A DNA stretch of 64,000 nt, from the NCBI GenBank assembly GCA_020284085.1, contig JACEVL010000147.1:1003501-1067500 (forward strand), read 5' to 3'. Each line of letters begins with the position of its first letter. Within the stretch, counting starts at the first letter, position 1. The stretch comes from Aporrectodea caliginosa (Eukaryota > Annelida > Clitellata > Crassiclitellata > Lumbricidae). Shown piece after piece: positions 54,583 through 64,000 of this stretch. The notes below the pieces were generated by a model. The model had not been told where the DNA came from. It worked only from the letters and a program-made list of their open reading frames with translations, and did not search any database. The translations under genes were made by a program, and so were the position numbers.

Positions 54583-57500
54583 ATGAGTTCTGATTCACAA
54601 CTTGCAGATTTAGCCACATCTACGGCTAATCAATGCGAAAGAGATGAAGAGTGCAAAATATGGTTTTCACCTCCACTGTATAGACAGCGATATGAAAAAG
54701 TGTACAGCATTCTGCTGACAGAAAATGTTTCAAGTGTGGGTGTTACCATATTATTAGTACTGTTATTGTTCGAATTAGTAGGGTTGTATTTCTCAAGCAA
54801 ACTTTCCCCTGGTATTGGCTTGCTATTATGTTACTAGATGTTGGCTCGTCCTAATATGGTAAAAATGACCATAACGTATACCCCTCTGCCATCCTCTGCC
54901 CCTCCCCTCCCCTGCCCCTCGTGGCTGGTACTCGCCACTGACAGCAGATTGCGTGTCGCCTCCTAGCTAATGATGCATTAAGAAAACAGCATAACAGCTT
55001 CTGACAGATAGAAAGACAGACAGACATTTCTCTTCATTTATATTATTAATTTTAATAGTTGTAAAATTATGCAAATAATAATTTTGCTTATAATGAGTAG
55101 AACTTGTATACCAATGGAGTAAAAGGGTGAAAGTAATATGCTGATTTATGTGCCTTTATATTACAAAATTAAAGAAATAGGGTACCTTTTATTTTGCGGT
55201 CAGTTACTGATCGCAAAATGTTGCCAGACTGAGTTGACCCAGATGACCTGGTATTAATGGACAGTGGTTCATCAAAGCATTCCTGAATAAACTGTTGCCC
55301 TGGTCTTAGCATTAGAATAACGCTTTAGAAATTTGAAGTCTATGATTTACGAAACTTGTACCTTTTCTCAAATCTTATTTGTACATGTTTATAATTGTGT
55401 ACTAAAATTTAAAGTGAGTTTGAGTTCATATTGAATGTTTTGGGTTTTGGAAGCCTGGTATTCAAAAGAACTGTCAAAACAAAATAATTTGCAAGAGTAA
55501 AATTTATTTCAAAATTCATTTAAATCAAATGGTACTGGTTAGCGTTCATAGCCATTATGAAAACTGCTGCCTTTTGTGTTTGTGCTTTGATCACAGGTAG
55601 CCGACTTTGGATGTGCCGAGTGTCGCGCTCTTCAGTTGTTTCGAGGTTTACCCTCTGTTGAACTTCTTGTCGGTGTCGATGTTGATAGCTTAGTACTCTG
55701 CGACAAAATTCAAGCTCTTAAACCCCTCAACATAGACTATCTTATTCGACGATCACGACCACTGAAGATACAACTGTTCCATGGAAATATCCTTCAGTTT
55801 GACAAGAGATTGGCAGGAATTGAAGCCGTTTCCATGATTGAAGTGTGGGTTTTTATGTACTAATGACACTGATATTAGTTAATAGCTATTTTATGTTCCT
55901 GATTTATCTTCATCCTGTAGGAGGCAGGGAATGAGAGGCAAAGGTTTATGTATGCGTATTAAGCATGTCAGAAATAAATGAACCCCATGCTAAACCTAAC
56001 AAGCTATCCTTTAGTGTACAAGCATGGTCTTAGAGGTGCGAATAAACAGATTGTTTGAATACTGGAAGGGGATTTAGTCGTTCTGGGAGAGCTTATTGGT
56101 AGTCTTTTCAAGTTTCCAATAACCAATACTGTCTAGTTTGATCACATAAGGTTCTTTCACAAGAGTATATTGAGCAGACTGGTTGTGGATTGCAATAAAA
56201 TAAATAAACCTATCTGGGAGAATGTTATATTAAATATGCTGATAAAAGTTGTTTTCTGTATCACAGCATAGAACATCTAAAGTTTGATGACTTGGAAAAA
56301 CTACCTGCAGCTTTGTTTGGTGTCCTGCAACCAAGAATTGTGGTAGTCACTACACCAAATTCGGAATACAATGTTCTCTTTCCAAATTTTGTTGGCTTCC
56401 GGCATGCTGACCATAAGTTCGAGTGGACAAGGTCAGAGTTCTCAAACTGGTAAGTGTAAATCAGAACATGATTAATTATGTAGGTGTGAGACTGGGATTA
56501 CTTACTGGTACTAATGGTTTCTATGGTCATGGAAAGAAAGGTTCTGGTTTGTCTTCCAACAACATTTTTCTTCCCCAAAGCAAAATTTGAGTAAATAATA
56601 CAATGTCTTGAATATTGGTGCAAGCTTTACACTGATTACTTACTTGCCTAAAATCAGCTGATGCTTTATCTCAGCACATTGACATTCTGGAATTTGACCT
56701 AACTATCTTGGCAGGTACTATCAGGCAATGTGTTGTACATTAGTGCTGGAGTCATAGAATATTTGAATTATTTGTTATTATTATTTTACATGTTTATTGT
56801 TAGTACAGCAGTTTTAAGTGATCTAATTCTGTTAGGCTTTCTGTCACCCTTTATTTTGTGGAAGACAACTCTTAATTTATCCTAACAAGTTCATTATTTT
56901 TTATAGAACTCTTATTCAGTAGCACTTATCGCATTGTTGATGTCCTTTCATCTATAGGCAGGCAGTTAAAACAGATAATAATTATAGTGCCTTTTAAGTA
57001 GTTCTGAAAGTGTTAGTACCTCTCTAATACGTTTTAGGTTTTGTATTTGAAGTAATTGCTTAAATTAATTTTTACTTTGATGTAAATGCTTAAAGAGTAA
57101 GTATGTTAATTACAGGTGCAATCAAGTAGCAAGTGACTATGGCTACATTGTTGAATATGATGGTGTCGGGGAGCCACCATCGGACCGTACTAGTCTTGGA
57201 TGTTGTTCACAGCTTGCTGTCTTTCGTCGTTCTTCAGCAGCAGCTGAAACTCAGGATGAAAGCTGCCTGCCTTATGAACCAGTAAGACACTTCAGGCCAC
57301 TGTTGATGCTGATTTACCTAGGTATTCTTATCTGGCACAAGTTACTGAACATTCAGGTTACATTTATTATATCTGTCAAGAACAGTATTCACAGCAGCAG
57401 TTCTGGAATTTTGCTGTGGAAATACAAGACGTCAGAGACATCCGCATCAATATGCTCCTTGCTGTTAAAAGTTTAGCAACAATAATAATGCACGAAAAAC

Positions 57501-58675
57501 ATGTTTCGACACTGTCTGTGAGCAATATAAAGATCTGCCGTTAAATGAGATTGTGTTCTAATGATGTTGTTTCCAAAGCTGAACTAACTTTCAGGATTGT
57601 TATGTTAGAATTTGTGTAATGATGCCTTGTGCATTGACAATGGCTCTGTACAAGTCATTAGATTATGGTAACCCAAGAACTTCTTTACTGCCACCTGTAA
57701 TGCCCATATAATTCACATTGTAAATGCAATTCCTTTCTGTTTTAGACTTTCCAAGAAGTCTGTCTTATATTTAAAATTTACCTCTTTAAAAGGTTTTGTG
57801 ATGTAGACTGGTGCTTTCCATGATAAACTTGCACTTAAGTGAAGTTATGGATATGCATGTCAAAGTTCTCATTCTGCAACTGCAATACCAAATGATTTCA
57901 TTTGTTTCCAGATGGGAGAAGTGGAATATCCCGTTAAGATTAGGACCACAACTGTAGAACAAGATATTCTGAACGAAGCAATATATTGTATGAATTTCCT
58001 GTCGAGGCGTGATGATTTTGATGACAATGAACCTAGTGAATCCAATCCAGATGACGGCCGACATAAATGCATCAAGCTAGAGGATCTCAAGGATTTTTCA
58101 CAGCTTCATACAGATGTCAATGCAGATTACATGGAAAAGCTGAGGTACATTTACAACAAACATTCTATTTGTAATAACCAGACTGTCGTAATATCATCAA
58201 AATAGTAACTTCATCAAAGCTTGCCCATGATTGTTTGCAGTGTGTAGAATTGCCTGCAAAATTGGACAGAGGTCAATAATACAGTGATTTTGATAATGAA
58301 TGCTGCTTGTAGTTGAGTCTCGTCTTTCAGCTTCTTAAAAAAAATCTAATAAGGTCAATCAAAGAAACAAGTTTCTAATGTACGTAAGCGACATGCTTTT
58401 ATTATTTAATCCACTCTGCAGTCTCAATATTGCCATGACTACATTTATTGATCATGTGTCAAAATACAGTTGATATGTTTTCTCATTTTAGGGAAGTGTT
58501 GAGTGAAGCAGGGTACAATCTCACAGAGGATGGTCTTTCGGTTATTTACCCTCTTGATGACAGTGACAACAGTTCCTTGTCTTCTTACGATGATCGTGAT
58601 GATAACGTCAACAATGATGCCACTGATCTCCAGCACAACAATGAAGATGTACCAACTGAAAACTGGGACATCTGA
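54583..58675 (+). CDS. HENMT1: Small RNA 2'-O-methyltransferase (HEN1 homologue)
   Basis: HENMT1 adds a 2'-O-methyl group to the 3' end of piRNAs using S-adenosylmethionine, with a metal bound in the active site. Exons: 54524-54735 (coding from ATG 54583), 55597-55844, 56267-56449, 57116-57281, 57912-58144, 58492-58675. All phases agree, giving 388 residues; the human protein has 393. It has FSPPLYRQRYEKV near the start, the SAM motif VADFGCAE at about 52-59 and ELLVGVDVD. The metal site is EVIEH (Glu133, Glu136, His137) with DHKFEW (His183), and TTPNSEYN and GVGEPP follow. The C-terminal 130 residues are acidic and little conserved. The first two donors are both AGT|GTGGGT. An upstream non-coding or coding exon is possible, because an acceptor precedes the ATG. 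Confidence 0.95.
54836..55050. mobile_element. Unclassified repeat in HENMT1 intron 1
   Basis: The block CCCCTCCCCTCCCCTGCCCC and, further on, AGAAAGACAGACAGACATTT looks like the tail of a common dispersed element. No coding sequence is visible. Confidence 0.35.
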
Positions 58676-58869
58676 GGTATTCCAGGTTGTGATATAGTCA
58701 TGCATAGCCTTAACCAGATACAATTTCTCAAGTAACGTAAATCGTCTTGATGCTTGGTAATGACAGCAGCCATATTTCACCATGTTTCTGTGCACACTGG
58801 TTGTAACAGTTTTGTATTTGTGTCTTGCCAAAGAAAATGATATTTAGGGACATGAGCACTGATTGGCTG

Positions 58870-58965
58870 TAGCACTGAGCTTGTAATGCAGAGAGTACAG
58901 GTTTGAGTGTCCCTGTGGCGGTTGCGTTGTAGGGACCCTGAGCAAATCCTTCACTCAATTGATTT
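58870..58965 (+). mobile_element. tRNA-like SINE fragment (type C)
   Basis: AGCACTGAGCTTGTAATGC, AGGTTTGAGTGTCC and GTAGGGACCCTGAGC resemble the copy at 61870-61980. It lies in the HENMT1 3' flank. Confidence 0.55.
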
Positions 58966-58992
58966 GTACGTCAGATTCATATGTGCAAATGT

Positions 58993-59034
58993 AATAAATA
59001 CAATAATTTAAATGACAGCATTTTAAGAAATAAA
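58993..59034 (+). terminator. Candidate HENMT1 poly(A) signals
   Basis: AATAAA occurs at 58993-58998 and again at 59029-59034, about 320-360 bases past the HENMT1 stop. Confidence 0.5.
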
Positions 59035-59064
59035 GATCTAAAAGAACTTGAATAAACAAATTTA

Positions 59065-59517
59065 GGGGCCGTCCATAAAGTACGTCACGCTATTTTTGAC
59101 CATTTTACCCTCCCCCCTGTCACAAACTGTCACAAAACTCGGACCCCTAAAGTACGTCACACTTTCGAACATAGAAATAATAATACTTCCGAAAGCAAGG
59201 CTAATACATACACAAGGCTTCGCAACAGCATTATTACTAGCGCTGCTAGCGAGAGGAATCGTGAAAAACACATTCAGGAGATATGCATTTCATGCTATTT
59301 TGACATAAAACTAATTAAAATGTTTCAGAAAATTTTTGAAAATTATTTTTAAAGCTATGAAATTCTACTAAAAAAATAAAAAATAAATTATAAATAAAAT
59401 AAAAAATAAATAAATGTGTGACGTCACACATGGCCTGACCCCCTCCCACCTGTCACAAACTGTCACACTTTCTTAAACCCCCTCCCCCGGAGCGTGACGT
59501 ACTTTATGGACGGCCCC
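59065..59517. mobile_element. Harbinger-like TIR MITE with TTA target duplication
   Basis: The ends GGGGCCGTCCATAAAGTACG and its exact complement enclose 453 bp. TTA flanks both sides (59062-59064, 59518-59520), matching the 3-bp TWA target of PIF/Harbinger-type elements. Subterminal GTCACAAACTGTCACA repeats occur in both halves. No transposase is present. The terminus GGGGCCGTxCATAAAxTACGTxAC is widespread in animal genomes. Confidence 0.85.
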
Positions 59518-59548
59518 TTATCTAACTACTTGTTGCTGTTGCTCGTAG

Positions 59549-59554
59549 TTTATT
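59549..59554 (-). terminator. Candidate GFI1-like poly(A) signal
   Basis: The minus strand reads AATAAA about 150 bases past the zinc-finger gene stop codon at 59703. It is convergent with the HENMT1 3' end, with the MITE between them. Confidence 0.5.
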
Positions 59555-59702
59555 TATCAGGTTTGGTCTGAAGAAAATATACTGCCCTCCAGTCAATGTA
59601 CGAATGTTTTACTGATGCCTAGTTCCCTGTGGAATAGCTTCAAATAAAATAAAATAAAAGGTATATTAAGAGAAATGTGTATTCCAGTATCGGTATGAAA
59701 TC

Positions 59703-61499
59703 TTATTGTAATTGTGTAAATATAGGTTTTCGATTGTTAACATGCTGACTCTCAAAGTGTCGACGGAGGTCAACTTTACGTTGAAAATCTTTTGAACAGA
59801 TGTCGCATACAAAGGGTTTGAATCCGGAATGTTTATGACTGTGCGTTATCAGGTTGGATGACTGGCTAAATGCCTTGCCACAGTGACGACACAAATATGG
59901 CTTTTCACCTGCAAAAAACAAAACATCCCAAAGCTAGTTACTTGCTGGTTTACCGTGATGACTCTCCGATACCTGTAATGATCTAACATTACATCATTTA
60001 GGCATCAGCATGCTTTGTGACAATATGCAGTTAAGTGTGACAATATACAGTTAAGTGTCTTAATTTTATCACAAACGTTTTGTTAAATAGATAAACGTTA
60101 TCTTGTTAAGCTTTTAAAAAAATGTTCATGTTTTTATCTAAAAGGGATGTTGTTACAGACATTCACCTGCAGGTGTGTTGCAGGCTTATGTTTGCATTCC
60201 ATTTTCATTTGAAAAAGAACAAACTTCTAATGCAGAGTTTAAGAGCAATTTAATTAGTCAAATGACACTATTGGTATCAGTTGTAACCAAATATGTGTAA
60301 ATACTAAGATAAGCTATCTTCTGTTTCTCTGATAAGTATGCTAATAAGGCCAATATATATGTAAATAAAGACAACTTTATGTTTATTTCATGTTTTTCAG
60401 TTGTAAATCATTGTGGTGCATCAGAGGATGGGATGAAACTTGTTAATTTAGTTGTAAGAAATTTTCTGCTATCTTTGCGAGTTTCTTAAAAGAGATGTCC
60501 GGCATAAATATAATGTGGGCCAGTTACAATTCTTCAAACTCCTCATTCTGGTCTTCAAGGCTCAATGGGTCTTGCCCTGAAAAATGTAGCTGATGCAATA
60601 CTCTGGCCTCTTTCAGCCTCGTCGCACCATCCACTCCACAGCTATAGCTCAGTCCTGGTCCTTTGCCTCAATTGGTCCTTCTCTTTGGAATGCAACATCT
60701 CCATCTACTCGATCTCAAATTCTAGCTGGTAACCCTCCTCCTCCTGTGCTTTTCTCAAACCCTCTTCTCATGGCCTTGTGCACTGGGAGCACCTGTGAAA
60801 GGTTCTTCCTACTGCAGGTGCTTTATAAATGTTTGAATACAATACAATCCATTAAAGACTAAGCTTGAATGAAAAAATGAAAGAAGAATAGGACATTGGC
60901 ATATTTACCTGTATGCACGTAGGTGTGCTTCTTCATGTCTGATTTCTGGTGGAATCGTTTACCACAGTAACTGCATGGAAAGGGTCTCGTGTTTGTGTGG
61001 ATCATGGAGTGGGTAGAAAGTGTGGATGGGCGCCTAAAGAATTTTCCGCAATGGCTGCACTGATACCTGGGCCCTTTGTAAGCAGAATGTGCCTCTTGTT
61101 TTGAATTTGTGCAGATATTGTGGCAGTGATGTCTTGCTTCTGACTTGTGGTTGCCTTGTCTACTGGTATTTTGTTCACTGTTGCTTCTATTTTCTTGACC
61201 CCAGTTGTGCAATTCCAAATTGCAGTCATTCTGATTTTGTGTTTCCAGCTCTAAAGCCGGGTTCCAAATTACTGCCCTGGAAGTTGGAGCTTTTGGTGCC
61301 ACTGAAGGCTGTGTCCAGTAGTACCCTTTGGGATTAAACTGTAGAAGTTTTGTTGGTATAATTTTGTGGCTTCCAGTTCTGATGCTGTCTGAAAAGTTCC
61401 AGCAGGTGGAATGTTGTACACCGATGGGGAAATTTGTAACTAGTCTGTTGGCTTGACTGATATCATTGCAGTATTTCAGGAAGTCTAGAAGAAGGTTCT
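59703..61499 (-). CDS. GFI1: GFI1/senseless-type C2H2 zinc-finger repressor, 3' part
   Basis: GFI1 and Drosophila Senseless are nuclear repressors that bind AATC-containing sites. The upstream exon seen (60909-61499) enters in phase 1, encodes about 130 low-complexity residues, then finger 1 ([19 protein letters not shown]) and finger 2 ([19 protein letters not shown]). It is spliced in phase 1 at CATACAG|GTAAAT to the last exon (59703-59908), which holds finger 3 ([19 protein letters not shown]) and finger 4 ([19 protein letters not shown]), ending FTQLQ. The order [33 protein letters not shown] is diagnostic of fingers 3-6 of GFI1. Fingers 1-2 are absent, so it has four fingers, as in Senseless. 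The N-terminal exons with the SNAG repression motif are not seen and probably lie beyond 64000. Confidence 0.93.
60560..60860 (+). mobile_element. LINE C-terminal remnant with AATACAATACAAT tail
   Basis: Plus-strand translation gives [15 protein letters not shown], the SVAGPxLWNxLP block of L2-like LINEs. It is followed by TTTATAAATGTTTGAATACA. It is antisense in the intron between the two GFI1-like exons. Confidence 0.6.
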
Positions 61500-61869
61500 C
61501 TGCAATGAAAGCATAACAATAACCAGTTTTGATCAATCTTGTTCTTCTATGGCTAGAGTCTAGTTATTGGTCAATTAAACTTACAAAATACAGCTGTGGC
61601 CCGACATGTATTCTTTGTGCGCATTCCTACATAGACTTGCTGTTAATGAGACCTGCATCTGTTACCCACTGCCTTTGGTGAGGTGCAGTCGTGGATGGTG
61701 GCTAATAAACTCCTTAAACCCATCCAAAATGCAACATAAGAAGTTATAATGTCTTAAATCTTTAAAACTGGTAAACTAACTTGTTCAGTTTTTGCATTGT
61801 TTTTAATCTACTATGTCACTAAGTCGTCCAGGATATCTCTGGCTGATCTCCAGTCATGTTGACTACTGT

Positions 61870-61985
61870 AACATGGATACAGCACTTGGCTTGTAATGCG
61901 GAGAGTTTGGGTTTGAGCCTCCACTCGGGCGGTCACTGTGTAAGGACCTTGAGCAAGTCCTTCATGCATCATTGCTCAACAGTCA
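61870..61985 (+). mobile_element. tRNA-like SINE (type C)
   Basis: The head GCACTTGGCTTGTAATGCGG has a B-box-like GGGTTTGAGCCTCC, then GTAAGGACCTTGAGCAAGTC. Confidence 0.6.
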
Positions 61986-62149
61986 ACACCAACGATGTTT
62001 TGTTATATGATTGTGCACTTCTGAATTTTGGCAGTAGAGCAATATCAGATACAATTGTAGGTTTGTTGTATTGTTTTTTACTCGTATCACAAAGACAAAT
62101 ATGAAGATACTGCAGAGTTCAGAACTCTAGCTAGAGCCATAAATCCCAT

Positions 62150-62320
62150 AATTGATTGTCCAAATATGAGCATAAAATCTCTGTACTTGAATATTTACAT
62201 TGGCTTCCTGTTCAGCAAAAAGGTTTTGTTTCAAATAAGGGTTCATAGTTTATAAAACTCTATACCATGGTCAACTACTTAAATCAACCCCATTCCTCAT
62301 ACCTGTCATCAGTGGCGTAA
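62150..62320 (+). mobile_element. L2-like LINE fragment
   Basis: Plus-strand reading gives 'YIGFLFSKKVLFQIRVHSL', the usual LHWLPVxxRVxFKI block, with stops. It is decayed. Confidence 0.5.
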
Positions 62321-62349
62321 CCAGGGTTTCCCAAAATTATGCAGTTTCG

Positions 62350-64000
62350 AGGTCTGTCAGTGCCTTAAGAAAGACGACGTCATCCAGCGCCTCTTTACAG
62401 ACGAGATCTTTCAGCGCCTATTCACAGGCGAGATCTCTTAGCTCCTCTTCACAAGCGAGATCTTTCAGAGCCTCCTCATAGGCGAGGTCTCTCAGTGCTT
62501 TAAGAAAGGCGACATCATCCAGCGCCTCTTCACAGGCAAGATTTTTCATCGCCTCTTCACAGGCGAGATCTTTCAGCACCTATTCACAGACGAGATCTTT
62601 AAGCGCCTCTTCACAGGCAAGATTTTTCATCGCCTCTTCACAGGCGAGATCTTTTATCGCCTCTTCACAGGCGAGATCTTTTATCGCCTCTTCACAGGCG
62701 ATATCTTTCAGCACCTCTTCACAGGCGAGATCTGTCAGTGCCTTAAGAAAGGCGACATCATCCAGCGCCTCTTCAAAGGCGAAATCTTTCAACACCTCTT
62801 CGCAGGCGAGATCTTTCAGCGCCTCTTCACAGGAGAGATCTTTCAGCGCCTCTTCAGTGAAGAGGTGCTGAAGATCTCTCCTGTGAAGAGTCTTCACAGG
62901 AGAGATCTTTCAGCACCTCTTCACAGACGAGATCTTTCAGCGCCTCATTAAAGGCGAAATCTTTCAGCGCCTCTTCACAGGCGAGGTCTGTCAGTGCCTT
63001 AACCCTTTCGCTGCGTGTGCCTTTTAATCCCGTACGCGTCGTGTAAAGCCGAACTCTATAGGAAGTATATCCGGAATTTTTACATTGTAAATTTTTATGC
63101 TGAACTGTTTTGCAGGCAAGTATTGCTTGAAAAGCATAAGCCCTTTCCAAAGAATAAGCTATTCATGATGAATAATTCATCAAGGGCTATGTTTTGATCA
63201 GGTGTGTTAGAAAACACCCCAAAACAGGTGTTCGGAATAACTAATCTCTTGACCAATATAAGTCAACAAATCTCTAACTTGTGCAGTTGAAAATCTACGT
63301 CTCAATGTCACCATATTAGTAACTTTATCTACAAAAATTTATAGATTTTATTTGTAAATTTTAGTCACAGTTTTTATAAACATGTTACAACAAACACATT
63401 TTTTAACATAGATGTAGTAACTATTACATCACACAATGACTTCATAATCCATAATAAAAACAATAATTCCGCCATCTACCGAACGAATATTACCTTTAGT
63501 TATATAATTCATTACTTTTTTATCATTCCAATACGCGATAACGTTGTATTCCAGTAGACGTAGCAGTATTATATCCCGTGAGCTTGAACTGTGTTTGTGA
63601 CGAGAGGTTCTCGTCATCCGCCTACAGGAATACAATTTTATGACGAGACATACTCGTCATCCGCAGCGAAAGGGTTAAGAAAGGCGATTCATCAGCGCAG
63701 GCGAGATCTTTCAGCGCCTTTCTTCACAGCGCCTCTTCACAGGCGAGATCTTTCAGAGCCTCTTCACAGACGCCTCTTCACAGGCGAGATCTTTTAGAGC
63801 CTCTTCACAGGCGAGATCTTTCAGCGCCTCTTCACAGGCGAGATCTTTCAGCGCCTCTTCACAGGCGAGATCTTTCAGCGCCTCTTCACAGGCGAGATCT
63901 TTTGGCGCCTCTTCACAGGCGAGATCTTTCAGCGCCTCTTCACAGGCGAGATCTTCCAGCGCCTCTTCAGCGAGCCTTAACAAAGGCGACATCATCCAGC
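62350..64000. repeat. 27-bp minisatellite (9-residue LKDLACEEA repeat on the minus strand)
   Basis: The unit GCGCCTCTTCACAGGCGAGA plus TCTTTCA is 27 bp and repeats with point changes over 62350-62998 and 63679 to the window end. On the minus strand it is in frame as LKDLACEEA, in runs up to about 80-105 residues (62580-62897, 62854-63150, 63753-63995). GAG-to-TAG changes near 62412 and 62580 and frame breaks interrupt it. A variant unit with CCTTAAGAAAGGCGACATCA recurs. One unit is inverted near 62860-62900. A piggyBac-like element splits the array. It is probably non-coding, but continuation past 64000 cannot be judged. Confidence 0.93.
63003..63674. mobile_element. piggyBac-like non-autonomous element at TTAA
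   Basis: The ends are CCCTTTCGCTGCG and CGCAGCGAAAGGG. TTAA flanks both sides (62999-63002, 63675-63678). The surrounding array reads GTGCC|TTAA|GAAAGGCG once the element is removed, matching other array units exactly. Near the right end, ACGAGACATACTCGT forms an internal palindrome. It is 672 bp and has no transposase. Confidence 0.9.

Larger units (their letters stand above)
61500..62340. other. Upstream intron of the GFI1-like gene
   Basis: No exon and no SNAG-type start was found on the minus strand. The interval contains the SINE and LINE fragments listed separately. Confidence 0.5.

Noticed and set aside
58445..58831. 128-residue minus-strand frame over the last HENMT1 exon
   Set aside because: It is a shadow of the acidic HENMT1 C-terminus and has no independent support.
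62350..64000. CRISPR-like array
   Set aside because: Units are contiguous without unique spacers, and the genome is eukaryotic. It is a minisatellite.

Overview
This is eukaryotic, intron-rich genomic DNA. It has GT-AG introns, tRNA-derived SINEs, many decayed DNA transposons and LINEs, and animal-type genes: a selenoprotein with a SECIS element, HENMT1 and a GFI1/senseless zinc-finger gene. The single USP5/USP13-type gene, the repeat types and the abundant TAGGCCTA octamer suggest an invertebrate, probably a marine deuterostome. That placement is inference; no species is claimed.

Layout: (1) 976-18782, minus strand: a USP5/USP13-type ubiquitin hydrolase rebuilt from 19 coding exons, with introns full of LINE, P-element, hAT and SINE debris. 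(2) 18783-29900: a gene-poor, transposon-rich interval with a 1.77-kb TIR element, a 1.9-kb-armed inverted repeat (22801-27294) and most copies of TAGGCCTA. (3) 29953-39297, minus strand: selenoprotein O in 13 exons, with an in-frame Sec TGA, a stop three codons later and a form-II SECIS 163 bases beyond the stop codon. (4) 40349-46056: a THAP domain, a P-element-type transposase C-terminus, an AT-rich tandem array and a convergent two-exon C2H2 gene of unknown function. (5) 46608-50550, plus strand: TTC19 in two exons. (6) 50551-54523: intergenic, with a perfect 56-bp-arm palindrome. (7) 54583-58675, plus strand: HENMT1. (8) 59703-61499, minus strand: the 3' part of a GFI1/senseless-type gene, convergent with HENMT1. 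(9) 62340-64000: a 27-bp minisatellite interrupted by a piggyBac-like element at a TTAA.

The host genes do not form one pathway. USP5 recycles unanchored ubiquitin chains, SELENOO and TTC19 are mitochondrial, HENMT1 methylates piRNA 3' ends and GFI1 is a nuclear repressor. Exon borders were checked by splice dinucleotides and codon phase, and by comparison with remembered family sequence. No database search was run, and copy counts were made by eye.
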